From positions 186,001 through 250,000 of the forward strand of contig JBMHCX010000018.1 in the NCBI GenBank assembly GCA_049889695.1: a DNA stretch of 64,000 nt. Direction: 5' to 3'. Under the pieces are notes generated by a model, which made no database searches, was not told the origin of the DNA, and saw nothing but the letters and a program-made list of their open reading frames with translations. Shown in pieces: positions 36,890 to 45,994 of the stretch. How positions within the stretch are numbered: position 1 is the stretch's first letter; each line of letters opens with the position of its first letter. The DNA is from WTJH01 sp049889695 (GTDB taxonomy: Bacteria; Bacteroidota; Bacteroidia; Flavobacteriales; Flavobacteriaceae). A program made the translations under genes and the position numbers.

Positions 36890-36977
36890 GGAGAAATGGC
36901 AGAGTGGTCGAATGCGGCAGTCTTGAAAACTGTTGAGGGTCACACCTCCGGGGGTTCGAATCCCTCTTTCTCCGCCA
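36890..36977 (+). tRNA. tRNA-Ser (anticodon UGA)
   Basis: The 7-bp acceptor stem GGAGAAA/TTTCTCC, a D-arm with AGAGTGGTCGAATG, the anticodon stem-loop GCAGT-CTTGAAA-ACTGT with TGA, a long variable arm (TTGAGGGTCACACCTC) as expected for a class II tRNA, and the GGTTCGAATCC T-arm are all present. The 3' CCA is encoded (36975-36977). The long variable arm excludes non-Ser/Leu/Tyr identity and the anticodon reads UCN serine codons. Confidence 0.97.
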
Positions 36978-36980
36978 CTT

Positions 36981-37025
36981 AAATCCACTAACTTTTGTCT
37001 ATCAAGAAGTTGGTGGATTTTTTTT
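36981..37025 (+). terminator. Intrinsic terminator after tRNA-Ser
   Basis: AAATCCACTAACTT (36981-36994) pairs with AAGTTGGTGGATTT (37007-37020) over 14 bp with one T-G pair, followed by TTTTT. It ends the tRNA transcript. The following 37026-37172 segment before the convergent AhpD-like gene holds nothing I can identify. Confidence 0.8.
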
Positions 37026-37172
37026 ATGCTGTAGTTGTTTGTAGAACAGCGAGGCGTCTTCGATTCATCAGAATTAAGGATTGACATTTTCAAGAAATAA
37101 CAAAAAGGAATCTAGTAGACACTATTTTTCTTTGAAAGCACACTTTGTAGACTGTAGTTCCACCACTTTAGG

Positions 37173-37772
37173 TTAATATTGATGCTTCCCAATTTCCCAT
37201 CCTTTATTCCCAATTATTTCTGCTGCAGAAATGGCGGCAGCCTGCTCAAGTTCGGTTCCCATACTATCGTTCCACCGATTTAAATACCCAAATAGCGCCA
37301 CAACCCCTAATATTTCAACAATCTCTCCTTCATCCCAATATTTTCGGACGCTTTCTGCAATTTCATCGGTTACTGCGTTGGGAACTTGTGAAGCTGCAAT
37401 GGCTAAATCAAAGGCTACTCGCTCGGCATCAGAAAAAGCAGTATGCTTTTTGTAGTCCCAAATCGCCTCCATACGGGTTTCAGTAGAGCCATATCTCTCC
37501 GCTGCACGAATGGCATGAGCCTCGCAATAGCGACACCCAGTGGTCATACTGGATAAATAAGCGATTTCTCTTTTCAAGGAGCTTGTAACACGGCCCTTGT
37601 TTTCCATCACTGCCTGATTCATCTCTACAAATGCATTTGCTATCCTGGGACGATGCATCATTGTAAATAAACTATTGGGCGTAAATCCTAACGTTTCTTC
37701 ATAGAAAGTAGCCATTTTTTCTGCTTGTGGAGTTGCGTTTCTGTCTAATGGTCGTACTAGTGGTTGTTTCAT
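37173..37772 (-). CDS. Carboxymuconolactone decarboxylase/AhpD-like family protein
   Basis: A 199-residue helical protein. SSMTTGCRYCEAHAIRAAERYG holds the Cys-x2-Cys-x3-His motif of the AhpD subgroup of CMD proteins, which use the cysteines for peroxide or disulfide chemistry. The C-terminal region ends LEQAAAISAAEIIG. It is 5 bp downstream of an MFS transporter gene on the same strand, so both are probably cotranscribed; the shared role is unknown. Confidence 0.85.
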   Translation of the reverse strand: MKQPLVRPLDRNATPQAEKMATFYEETLGFTPNSLFTMMHRPRIANAFVEMNQAVMENKGRVTSSLKREIAYLSSMTTGCRYCEAHAIRAAERYGSTETRMEAIWDYKKHTAFSDAERVAFDLAIAASQVPNAVTDEIAESVRKYWDEGEIVEILGVVALFGYLNRWNDSMGTELEQAAAISAAEIIGNKGWEIGKHQY

Positions 37773-37777
37773 AAAAA

Positions 37778-39058
37778 TTATGCTTTAGTATTTATTTTGG
37801 CTGTTTTCATAAACCTAAGGGAGGTGAAGAATCCTACGGAAGAAAAAATCGCGAGGAATAGAAAAACCCACCTAAACCCTAATATTCCAGGATAAGTATC
37901 GAGTAAATACCCCATAAGTGGTCCCATAAAAATATCTGGTGTATATCCTACAACTGAAATGATTCCTACGGCTGTTCCCATATAAGTATAAGGGACATGA
38001 CCTTCCTTCACTGCAGCGAAATACAATGTCCGCAAGCCGTAAGTACTTAATCCCGTGATGATTACAGCTGTGATAAATAGGCTGTTTAAAGGGGCCTGGA
38101 TGGTCCCAGAAGTAAACATTAAAGCGCCAATAAACAACAATAAAAAACCTCTAATCAGCCATTTTGCATTAGATGATTGGTCGGCAACAATCCCAATAAT
38201 GATACATACGAGAGGTCGCAAGTACATTTGATAGGAACCAACCTTGGCGGCATCTATTTCATCAAAAAGCATTATTTCGCTGGCATAGAGCGATAAAATA
38301 TCTGTCACTTTATATCCGCAATAGGCACATAAAACGACCACAATTAGCAAGCGAACGGAAGAATATTTCAGTACGCTCTTGATATTTTTCAAAGGCTTAT
38401 GAGTCTTCTCTGAATCCTCTTCTGAAGAGCCTACTTCTTGAAGATAAAAGTAAATTATAACTCCTGTCAGAGACACAACTATGGAGGTAAATAGAATAAC
38501 CCATCGAAAGGCTTCTTTAATCTGTAGTAGAGAGCTTTCTGTCACTTGCCCTTGGATTAGATTTGCAAAAACAAGAATTCCAAGAGCACCGATCGTTGCA
38601 GCGACTATGCCTCTTCCCCCTTCCAAAAGTCCAAACGCTCTACCTTGATTTTCCTCCCCTCCCCAATTTCGAGTGGCTTTAATCATAGCTGCCCAAAAAA
38701 GAAAAGTAGTGGAAAACCCCCAATATCCATAGAGGATTTGTAAAGCGATAAAACCCGGAAAAGAAGCCATAAAAAATCCCCCCATTGCCGTCATGATTAA
38801 TGCGACCCCCATCAGTTTTCGCGGGGGATATCTATCTGCTAGTGTCCCGCCAAACAGATAAGACATCAGAGCAACCACTCCGTAGGTCGTGTAGAGGGTT
38901 CCTAATTGAAAATTATTGACTTCAAAAACCTTTAAAAAAGTAGGGCGAAAAATTCGTGCCAATAGAAATGGGAGCACAAATATTCCCTCCCCGGCAGTCA
39001 TCAATAAAATGATTCTGGCGTAAGCATTCATATGAGTTGCCTGCGGTTTAACCAACAT
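37778..39058 (-). CDS. Major facilitator superfamily transporter
   Basis: A 426-residue protein with about 12 transmembrane segments and a charged loop near the centre (EVGSSEEDSEKTHKPLKN). GGTLADRYPPRKLMGVAL is the MFS motif A between TM2 and TM3. The closest match by eye is the nitrate/sugar-phosphate-like uniporter group, but I cannot assign a substrate. ATG 39058 or in-frame ATG 39031 may start it. The 39059-39291 gap upstream is AT-rich with no assignable feature. Confidence 0.88.
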   Translation of the reverse strand: MLVKPQATHMNAYARIILLMTAGEGIFVLPFLLARIFRPTFLKVFEVNNFQLGTLYTTYGVVALMSYLFGGTLADRYPPRKLMGVALIMTAMGGFFMASFPGFIALQILYGYWGFSTTFLFWAAMIKATRNWGGEENQGRAFGLLEGGRGIVAATIGALGILVFANLIQGQVTESSLLQIKEAFRWVILFTSIVVSLTGVIIYFYLQEVGSSEEDSEKTHKPLKNIKSVLKYSSVRLLIVVVLCAYCGYKVTDILSLYASEIMLFDEIDAAKVGSYQMYLRPLVCIIIGIVADQSSNAKWLIRGFLLLFIGALMFTSGTIQAPLNSLFITAVIITGLSTYGLRTLYFAAVKEGHVPYTYMGTAVGIISVVGYTPDIFMGPLMGYLLDTYPGILGFRWVFLFLAIFSSVGFFTSLRFMKTAKINTKA

Positions 39059-39291
39059 AAAAGGGAAGCAATTAGTTCTTGCGAATATGTTTAATCCCTA
39101 AAATAGGAAAGTTTTTTTCAAGATGTCTCATCCGTAATCATTTCTTGCTTTGGAAAGGTGTAGTGGGAAAATTAATCTTTATGCTGTTGGGAAATTTTCT
39201 GTTCTTAGGAGGATTATAGGAGATATATTTTGATTTTTATCTTTTTTACTGATTGTTTTATATTAATGGTTTACTCATGAACTAGATTCTC

Positions 39292-40116
39292 ATGCTATAT
39301 ATTCTCTTATCCACTATATTATTTGGATTCTTAGATGCACTTTGGAAGCCAATTATCGATGAATTAGGGCATCTAAAAACCCTTTTACATCGAACTATAT
39401 TGACTACTACTTGCATTGGTTTGTATTTTATTTTTACTTCTACATGGGTCGCTGATACAGTAATGATTTTTTGGACAATCCTCTCCGGTTGTATAGCTTT
39501 TTTAGGATTATTTTGTTTGACCAAAGCTTTTCAGAAAGCTGGAACAATCAGTGTTGTATTTTTGAATGTATGTACTATTCTGATTGGACAAATTAGCTCA
39601 CTGATGCTCTTTGATGAAACGATCCAAGCTTACACCTACGGAATACATTTAATAGGAGCTCTTTTCGTTATTCTTTTTCTCAATAATTTTCGATTAAAAC
39701 TTCACAAAGGAATTTGGTATGGATTAGGTGCATCTTTTTGCTTTGGAATAGCCTACCCAATGATGGGGATCCCCATCCCAGTCTTGGGGAATTTACAAGC
39801 CACCTTTATACAAGAATTTACTGTGCTTTTATGCATTGTTTTACTAGCATTAAACCGAGGATCGATCTGTCTTGAAACACATGTGTTTTTAAACCAGAAA
39901 TTACTCTTATTGGTCATTTGCACATGTATATCCTTAATTCTCTATTTCTATGCCTATACTGTTTATCCGGTGTATAAGGTAAATCTCATCTCTCATTTCT
40001 ATCCCGTTGCGGCACTCCTAACGGCCTACATAGGATTTCATGAAAAACCTTCAATGGCACAATGGATAGGTGTTTGTTTGTCGATTGGCTTATTGATTTC
40101 TATTGGTTTGAATTAA
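39292..40116 (+). CDS. EamA/DMT-superfamily transporter-like membrane protein
   Basis: A 274-residue protein with ten predicted hydrophobic helices in two similar halves, as in EamA-type drug/metabolite transporters. The first half ends around AGTISVVFLNVCTILIGQIS and the last helices around AALLTAYIGFHEKPSMAQWIG, typical EamA positions. The substrate is unknown. Its stop lies 17 bp inside the end of the convergent gene at 40100. Confidence 0.8.
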   Translation: MLYILLSTILFGFLDALWKPIIDELGHLKTLLHRTILTTTCIGLYFIFTSTWVADTVMIFWTILSGCIAFLGLFCLTKAFQKAGTISVVFLNVCTILIGQISSLMLFDETIQAYTYGIHLIGALFVILFLNNFRLKLHKGIWYGLGASFCFGIAYPMMGIPIPVLGNLQATFIQEFTVLLCIVLLALNRGSICLETHVFLNQKLLLLVICTCISLILYFYAYTVYPVYKVNLISHFYPVAALLTAYIGFHEKPSMAQWIGVCLSIGLLISIGLN

Positions 40117-41362
40117 AATAATTCAACAAAAAATCTTCCGAAAAGAAAGGGAATTTCAGTCTTTCCGCTAATTCCTTGTACTCTTTCAAGAGCGCTTGTG
40201 CCGTATTGATATTTCTCAAATGGATCGCTAGATGATACAAAGGAATACAACGCAGTAGTTCAAAGTATTGTTTGTAAGATTTTAGAATACGTTGAGGCTG
40301 TACAAATGATAAATTTATTTTTGCTTCTTTAAACTTTTTTTTGTGAATGTTTAGAAAGGAAAATGAAATCAGAGCAATTGTTTTTTTATCCTCAAAAGTA
40401 GTACGTGCGGGCGTAACCAGTATTTCATAATAATGTTGCTCTATTTTTTCAATTTGTTCAAAACGCTTTAACACAATTAGCATCGGAAAAATTTCATAGA
40501 AGTAAGATTGAACATCGTAGTCTGATTTTAGTTCTGAAAAAATAATATCCTCTACTTCCCCCAAAAGGAGGCGCTGTCCTATGTAGCGACCATGAAGGAT
40601 AGGGTGTATTTCTGTTAAATCCACTTTTGGAAGGGATTCCATTGGTCTGTTTTGATAAAAGGCAAACAGATTCTTGATCAGATCTCTGAAGAGCTGATCG
40701 TGCTTTTTTGGCGTCTTTACATTGTTTAGGAGGAAGATATACCAACTGTGGAAATGACTGTAATCCACAAAATAATACATCAAATAGACACGAAGATTGT
40801 AGTTAGTGTCTAAGTAAGGAACCAGTTTGTTGAGGCCAGCCTCATCTAACTGACGTAAACCAATTCCCAATAAATCACTGATTTCTCCGGGAGTATCGCC
40901 AGATTCAGGAAATAAAGCCTCATACTTAAAAATCAGATTTAACAACTGGAATTTCTGCTTTAAAAGTAATTGGTATAAAAAATAGCCAAAGTGAAAGTAT
41001 GTCCCTCTTTTGTGACCCAACAGGAAGTTGAAATCTTCAGGGGTCAATTGGGCAGATTGCTCGATGGCTACCAATCGATCGTTATAAGCCCACCCAGTTG
41101 CATAATTATTTTTTCGACAAAAATCTGAAAAACTCTGAAAGCCAAGGGCAATAGCAATTTGATTTAATGTCCGATTGTTGGCCTTTGTTGAAGGAATGAA
41201 ATTGAAAAAACGCCGCAAGGAAGACAAACTTATTTTCTCGTTTGAATTTTCATTTAATACAATTTCGAGATTCAATATATCCGAATGATTCTGAATACGA
41301 TACCCCAAAAACTTCTGGCATTCAAGCTTTAATTGTTCAATAAAATATTCCTTTGACTGCAT
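40100..41362 (-). CDS. Uncharacterised protein with possible N-terminal DNA-binding segment
   Basis: I do not recognise a named family. ATG 41362 gives a cytosolic protein of 420 residues (MQSKEYFIEQLKLECQ); the longer frame from 41440 would only add an unlikely hydrophobic tail. Residues of about 45-85 (KISLSSLRRFFNFIP through LNQIAIALGFQSFSDF) look like a helix-turn-helix-like segment seen at the N-termini of Bacteroidota regulators. The rest is helical and may form TPR-like repeats (inference). It is divergent from the BspA-like gene at 41426 with 63 bp between, so it could regulate that surface locus. No helicase, kinase or signal peptide is visible. Confidence 0.6.
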   Translation of the reverse strand: MQSKEYFIEQLKLECQKFLGYRIQNHSDILNLEIVLNENSNEKISLSSLRRFFNFIPSTKANNRTLNQIAIALGFQSFSDFCRKNNYATGWAYNDRLVAIEQSAQLTPEDFNFLLGHKRGTYFHFGYFLYQLLLKQKFQLLNLIFKYEALFPESGDTPGEISDLLGIGLRQLDEAGLNKLVPYLDTNYNLRVYLMYYFVDYSHFHSWYIFLLNNVKTPKKHDQLFRDLIKNLFAFYQNRPMESLPKVDLTEIHPILHGRYIGQRLLLGEVEDIIFSELKSDYDVQSYFYEIFPMLIVLKRFEQIEKIEQHYYEILVTPARTTFEDKKTIALISFSFLNIHKKKFKEAKINLSFVQPQRILKSYKQYFELLRCIPLYHLAIHLRNINTAQALLKEYKELAERLKFPFFSEDFLLNYFNSNQ

Positions 41363-41425
41363 AAATGAACAATATATGAACAAAAAATAAAAAAGGATTA
41401 TTTGAACTTTAAAAAAAATACCCAG

Positions 41426-44400
41426 ATGACATTTAAACACATTTTTATTCTTTTAAGTTCGGCCATACTTCTTTTATTCACCCAATGTCAAAAAGATTAT
41501 GGAATAGACCCCCATCTCTTAGATGACCCCTCGATTATAGTGGGGAAATGGAAAATTAGAAGAAATACAAATAGCAAAGTATCCCAACTGAATTGTGGCA
41601 TTACATCATTGCAGTTTAATTCCGATGGAAGCTTCAAAATCTATACTGCCCAAGGACTTATACAAGGTGCGTTTAACATTACTAATGAAACCACTATTCA
41701 ACTGAATGTAAAAGATACACCGGCAGGGCAACTCACCAATATTCTTATCTCAAATGGAGCTATTTCGTTTAACATTACTCTTTTAGATATCTGCGACGAT
41801 AATCTTGAAGGTGATAGAGATGAAAACTACAATGAAAATTTGACCTATGTCCCAGACGACAATTTCGAGCAGAAATTAATTGACCTAGGCTTAGATGATT
41901 CTCAAGACGATTACGTTAGAACCAATGCGATAGAAGCATTAACACAATTAAATCTTCAAGACTTATCCATTAATAGCCTTGTAGGAATTGAAGATTTTGA
42001 AGGGTTAACAGATTTAAATGCTTCCTCAAATGCAATAACACAAATAAATCTTGAAAACAACACTGCTTTAGAGCATTTGAATTTAGATGGGAATGAAATT
42101 TCTACTCTAGATTTATCGGCTTTGAATGCTGTTAGGTCAGTTGCAATCAATGAGCTTCCTTTGGATACGATCGTACCTCCAAGTTCCGCATCCTTAGCAT
42201 CTCTGGTAATGGGATTCACCCCCCTGAGAAGTTTTCCCTTTGATCGTTATCCGGAGTTGCGATATATGTATATCTCTGGTGGGCAATTCCAAACATTAGA
42301 TCTATCTCAAAACAACAGTTTAGAATATATAGTTGCGGAGAATAATCAGCTAAGCTCCTTACAGTTACCATCTGAAGCACCGCTACGAAAATTACAAATC
42401 CATGGAAACAACTTGGAGGAGCTGAATTTAGCCGTATACGATTCTTTAGAGGTTTTGTTCGTCGAAGGAAATAGACTGAATACTTTGAATATTGCAAACA
42501 ATCCTCTTCTCCGTTTTTTGACTGCGAACGGAAACCCTGATCTGGCGTGCATAACAGTTAGTCAATCACAATTGGACAATCATCCGCCATGCCAAGATGT
42601 TAGTCAACTAGAAGATCAAGACCAACGGTCTTGGTGTTTTGGTGACGGGACTGTTCTATCGCTAGATTGTGAACAAGGGGATATGGACGGAGATGGTATT
42701 GTAGACAGTATCGATCAGGACAACAACACTCCCCCAGGTGTACCAGTCGATGAATACGGAAATATGCAAAATCCAATTTATCTCGATGAGAATGGGCAAA
42801 CCATCAAAGCACACGAATGGAGTTCTGTAGGAGATTCTGGTGAAATCAATGGTGTAGAGTACACCATTGTAAGTGAGGAGCAATTAAGAAATATGGTTGT
42901 AAATGAAGAAGACTTAACAATGATCTGTACTTCAAAAATCACAAACTTTTCAAACCTCTTCGACGGACAAACAAATTTCAATCAGCCTATTGGCCATTGG
43001 GATGTTTCCCAAGTCACCAACATGAGCGCTATGTTTAAAGATGCTGAGGTGTTTGATCAATCGCTGGAATATTGGAATACAGAACGAGTTAGCAGTATGA
43101 TAGCTATGTTCTATCGTGCACGGGCATTTAATCAATCTATTGATAATTGGGATGTCAGCGCTGTGACTAATATGAGAGATATGTTTCACGGCGCAAATGC
43201 ATACAATCAAAATATGAATAGTTGGAATACATCAAACGTCACTTCAATGGAACGAATGTTCGCATTTGCCTCAGAGTTCAATGGGGTCATTTCAGCATGG
43301 GATACTTCTGCGGTAACCTCTATGGGAGCAATGTTCACGCATGCTTCAAATTTCAATCAACCTATAGGGGATTGGAACACACAATCGGTCACCATTATGT
43401 CCAATATGTTTAATTATGCGGAAGTATTTAATCAGCCTCTTGCAAATTGGGAAACCTCCTCAGTTTCCGAAATGGGTGGTATGTTTAACGAAGCTCCTGC
43501 ATTTAACCAGCCCATTGGTGAATGGAATACCTCCAATGTTACCAGCATGCGGAGTATGTTTTTACAAGCTAGAGCTTTTAATCAATCCTTAGACGAATGG
43601 GATGTCAGTTCGGTAACTTCCCTCCAGAGTATGTTTCATGGTGCAATAGCTTACAACCAAAATATGGACAATTGGAATACCTCAGAAGTAGTAGATATGG
43701 TACGCATGTTTGCCTTCGCATCAAATTTCAATGGAAATGTAAGTTCATGGGATACCTCAGGCGTACTTGAAATGGATGCTATGTTCACTTATGCTTCAAA
43801 TTTCAATCAAGACTTATCCAATTGGTGTGTGGCGCAAATTTCAAACGCCCCTGAATCTTTTGCCAATCAGAGCGGTTTAGCGGATGATCATTTTCCTCAT
43901 TGGGGCATCGAATGGATGGTCAATCCTACCCATAGCAATAGTGTTACAAATCAGACGCTCTTATCGGGAAATACGATTACTCCGCTCACCTTTGATGTTT
44001 CAAATAATTGTGATGTCAATATTCAAGTGAATACTACCGGCCTACCTGCTGGTGTAACCGCTGTTTATGCAGATGGCAGGATAACTATTAGCGGTCGTGT
44101 TTCCGCTGAGGCCTTTGGAAGTTTTAACTACACTATTCAAATTTCCGGAGGCTCCACCCCTAATCAAGAATTTAGTGGAACTTTGACAGTCAACAGAGCC
44201 GATGTTTATTTTGAAAATGGTACTTGTAAGTGTCCCAATGCTACTGTGGGAAATACTGTAGAAATCAGTGGTGTCAATTATTTAGTGGTGGACAACTCCA
44301 GTATCGCTGGAGAGATTGCTAATGGAAATGTGAACCTATGTACGACTCAGGTGACTGATTTAATGCAACTTTTTGAAGGAAACACTTCCTTCAATGAAGA

Positions 44401-44959
44401 TATCAGTTTTTGGGATGTTTCCAATGTTTGGCGAACCGAACGATTATTTAGTGGAGCAACTTCCTTTAATCAGGATATAGGAAATTGGAATGTTTCCAAT
44501 GTTACCAATATGGTGAATATGTTCTTAGGTGCGGGTAGTTTTAATCAAGACATTGGCAACTGGGATACATCTAATGTGAATGCTATGGATGGTATTTTCC
44601 GTGAGGCATCGACCTTCAATAAAGACATTGGCTCTTGGGATGTGTCAAGTGTTCTGTCTATGCATCAATCCTTTATGCTTGCCGCGTCCTTTAACCAAGA
44701 CCTCGGCGGTTGGAATACTGCTCAGGTGACGGATATGTCGTCCATGTTTAATTCGGCTACTTCATTTAATAAGGACATAGGCGGTTGGGATGTTTCCAAT
44801 GTCACGAATATGAATGAAATGTTTCAGTCCACTTCGAATTTTAATCAAGATTTGACTTCTTGGTGTGTTACCAATATTACTAGCGAACCCTCTAACTTTT
44901 CCTCAGGAGGTATACTCTCCTCAGAAAATAAGCCTATTTGGGGGACTTGCCCGCAATAA
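41426..44959 (+). CDS. BspA-like surface lipoprotein with two DUF285 repeat modules
   Basis: A 1177-residue lipoprotein: LLLFTQC is the lipobox, and ATG 41426 fits this signal better than the upstream TTG 41402. In order: a calycin-like domain (about 39-130, starting VGKWKIRR), a leucine-rich repeat-like section (about 142-390), an acidic DMDGDGIVDS calcium-loop stretch (about 418), twelve 25-residue DUF285/BspA repeats of the FNQPIGxWDVSxVTNMxxMF type (about 509-829), a putative Ig-like domain (about 830-925), then a second cassette with an N-cap (CKCP ... LCTT) and seven repeats ending WGTC. Repeats 3-6 and 9-12 are near-copies. Such proteins bind host or matrix components in other bacteria; the target here is unknown. 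Confidence 0.9.
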   Translation: MTFKHIFILLSSAILLLFTQCQKDYGIDPHLLDDPSIIVGKWKIRRNTNSKVSQLNCGITSLQFNSDGSFKIYTAQGLIQGAFNITNETTIQLNVKDTPAGQLTNILISNGAISFNITLLDICDDNLEGDRDENYNENLTYVPDDNFEQKLIDLGLDDSQDDYVRTNAIEALTQLNLQDLSINSLVGIEDFEGLTDLNASSNAITQINLENNTALEHLNLDGNEISTLDLSALNAVRSVAINELPLDTIVPPSSASLASLVMGFTPLRSFPFDRYPELRYMYISGGQFQTLDLSQNNSLEYIVAENNQLSSLQLPSEAPLRKLQIHGNNLEELNLAVYDSLEVLFVEGNRLNTLNIANNPLLRFLTANGNPDLACITVSQSQLDNHPPCQDVSQLEDQDQRSWCFGDGTVLSLDCEQGDMDGDGIVDSIDQDNNTPPGVPVDEYGNMQNPIYLDENGQTIKAHEWSSVGDSGEINGVEYTIVSEEQLRNMVVNEEDLTMICTSKITNFSNLFDGQTNFNQPIGHWDVSQVTNMSAMFKDAEVFDQSLEYWNTERVSSMIAMFYRARAFNQSIDNWDVSAVTNMRDMFHGANAYNQNMNSWNTSNVTSMERMFAFASEFNGVISAWDTSAVTSMGAMFTHASNFNQPIGDWNTQSVTIMSNMFNYAEVFNQPLANWETSSVSEMGGMFNEAPAFNQPIGEWNTSNVTSMRSMFLQARAFNQSLDEWDVSSVTSLQSMFHGAIAYNQNMDNWNTSEVVDMVRMFAFASNFNGNVSSWDTSGVLEMDAMFTYASNFNQDLSNWCVAQISNAPESFANQSGLADDHFPHWGIEWMVNPTHSNSVTNQTLLSGNTITPLTFDVSNNCDVNIQVNTTGLPAGVTAVYADGRITISGRVSAEAFGSFNYTIQISGGSTPNQEFSGTLTVNRADVYFENGTCKCPNATVGNTVEISGVNYLVVDNSSIAGEIANGNVNLCTTQVTDLMQLFEGNTSFNEDISFWDVSNVWRTERLFSGATSFNQDIGNWNVSNVTNMVNMFLGAGSFNQDIGNWDTSNVNAMDGIFREASTFNKDIGSWDVSSVLSMHQSFMLAASFNQDLGGWNTAQVTDMSSMFNSATSFNKDIGGWDVSNVTNMNEMFQSTSNFNQDLTSWCVTNITSEPSNFSSGGILSSENKPIWGTCPQ
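42950..43912 (+). repeat. Tandem 75-bp DUF285 repeats, 12 units, with 450-bp higher-order copy
   Basis: Each unit codes for about 25 residues centred on W-D/N-T/V and ends MF. Units 3-6 (from about 43113) recur as units 9-12 (from about 43563), exactly 450 bp downstream, with shared non-consensus words such as MFHG, AYNQNM and MFAFAS. Confidence 0.85.
44350..44955 (+). repeat. Second DUF285 cassette, seven units
   Basis: Seven 75-bp units (FWDV, NWNV, NWDT, SWDV, GWNT, GWDV, SWCV) closed by the C-cap WCVTNITSEP ... WGTC. The cassette is close to those in the next surface gene, unlike the first module of the same gene. Confidence 0.85.
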
Positions 44960-44982
44960 AGGTCTAACATAAGAGAATGTAA

Positions 44983-45402
44983 ATGAAACAATCATCCTTC
45001 ATGAAAATCCAGTTTCCATGCAGCCTTGTCCTCTATTATTTTTTGTACCTAATCATATTCAGCTGCGCAAAAGAATCCTCTGTAGCAACAGATCCTTTGA
45101 TTGGACGATGGGATAACTATCAATTCTATCCGACTTATTTTACTCGAACCATTTATGAATTTGAGGATAATGGTGAATTTAGTATTTGGATGAATGACAC
45201 AAAAATACAGCATGGATTCTGGATGAATACATCTAATAACTTATTGGATTCAGAACAGTATTATCATTGGACCTATAGCAGATCGGACTCCATCTCTGAG
45301 GAATCGATAAGGGTAGTGTTTTCTAGGCAACTATTGAGAGCTCAGATTTTTTTTGAACGGAATCAATCTTCTTCACAGATGACAATTGCTAAACTAAACT
45401 GA
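44983..45402 (+). CDS. Small lipoprotein with calycin-like domain
   Basis: A 139-residue protein with a hydrophobic signal and lipobox around IIFSC, residue 28. The mature part (LIGRWDNYQFYP, FEDNGEFSIWMN, HGFWMNTSNN) has a G-x-W opening and alternating strands like the small calycin-like domains at the start of the two neighbouring BspA-like lipoproteins. It begins 23 bp after the first BspA-like gene, so it may be cotranscribed. ATG 44983 and ATG 45001 are both possible. No catalytic residues are evident. Confidence 0.75.
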   Translation: MKQSSFMKIQFPCSLVLYYFLYLIIFSCAKESSVATDPLIGRWDNYQFYPTYFTRTIYEFEDNGEFSIWMNDTKIQHGFWMNTSNNLLDSEQYYHWTYSRSDSISEESIRVVFSRQLLRAQIFFERNQSSSQMTIAKLN

Positions 45403-45492
45403 ATACTACTCCCATTACCGGGCGCTACTTTATTTATAGAAAGATCAATTCCTCAGCAAACGGCATATGCTTAAAGCTAACTACTAAAAAGA

Positions 45493-45519
45493 AAAAACCC
45501 TCCTTATCGGAGGGTTTTT
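45493..45519. terminator. Bidirectional intrinsic terminator
   Basis: AAAAACCCTCC (45493-45503) and GGAGGGTTTTT (45509-45519) make an 11-bp stem with a 5-nt loop; both arms give T runs, so it can end transcripts from either side. It separates the small lipoprotein gene from the broken minus-strand gene. The bases from 45403 to 45492 hold nothing else I can see. Confidence 0.85.
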
Positions 45520-45524
45520 AACGA

Positions 45525-45765
45525 TTATCGTACTTGATCTAAAAGCTCAACAATATGGGTCTGTTTAACGGTTCTTAATTTTTGGAGTTGCCCCCAACTC
45601 GACCGCGCTTGTTTAGTCAGCTGAGGAGTATTATTGCGATTCATGTATATGGTCGTCAGATCTTTATAAAAATCTGCCGTAACATAATCGAGGGGTCACA
45701 AATACTTCCTGCCCAAAGGTGAAAGTCAACGGAAATAGCAGAAATAAAAACAGTAGTTTCTTCAT
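45525..45765 (-). pseudogene. Frameshifted gene for a small secreted protein
   Basis: On the minus strand ATG 45765 opens a clean signal peptide (MKKLLFLFLLFPLTFTFGQ, cleavage after FG) that runs about 25 codons to GQEVFVTP and then meets an early stop. Shifting frame at about 45685-45695 restores a reading frame of DYVTADFYKDLTTIYMNR ... IVELLDQVR that ends in TAA at 45527-45525, right before the bidirectional terminator. The joined product would be about 80 residues. The shift is a one-base excess (or two-base loss) near CCCCTCG. It may be a true inactivation or a sequencing error. The function is unknown. Confidence 0.6.
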
Positions 45766-45966
45766 ATTAAATTGGTTTAAGGTTACTCTAAATTTAAGCA
45801 TATTTTTAAAACTTCACTACAAGATTGTTCATGGAACATAGCCTCTTTTGAGTTCTCTATGTTTCGATTATGTTTTCAAGAGGTCAGGGAAATCTCCCCG
45901 TCTGCTATTACTATACTAAATTAATATCATCCTATTGAGATGATTTTAAGGGGACTAAATTCTACC

Positions 45967-45974
45967 TATATTTG
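45967..45974 (+). promoter_or_regulatory. Promoter -7 box before the second BspA-like gene
   Basis: TATATTTG fits TAnnTTTG and lies 20 bp before the ATG at 45995. The nearest upstream TTG is too far (about 29 bp), so the -33 box is uncertain. The 45766-45966 stretch between the broken gene and this box holds nothing else I can identify. Confidence 0.35.
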
Positions 45975-45994
45975 AGATTCACCATTCCACAATT

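Noticed and set aside
36815..37093. A minus-strand open frame of about 92 codons over tRNA-Ser.
   Set aside because: It lies across the tRNA and its terminator and has no protein-like features; it is a shadow of the RNA gene.
45525..45765. Programmed ribosomal frameshift in the small secreted gene.
   Set aside because: There is no slippery heptamer or downstream stem-loop at the shift site, so plain inactivation or a sequencing error is more likely.
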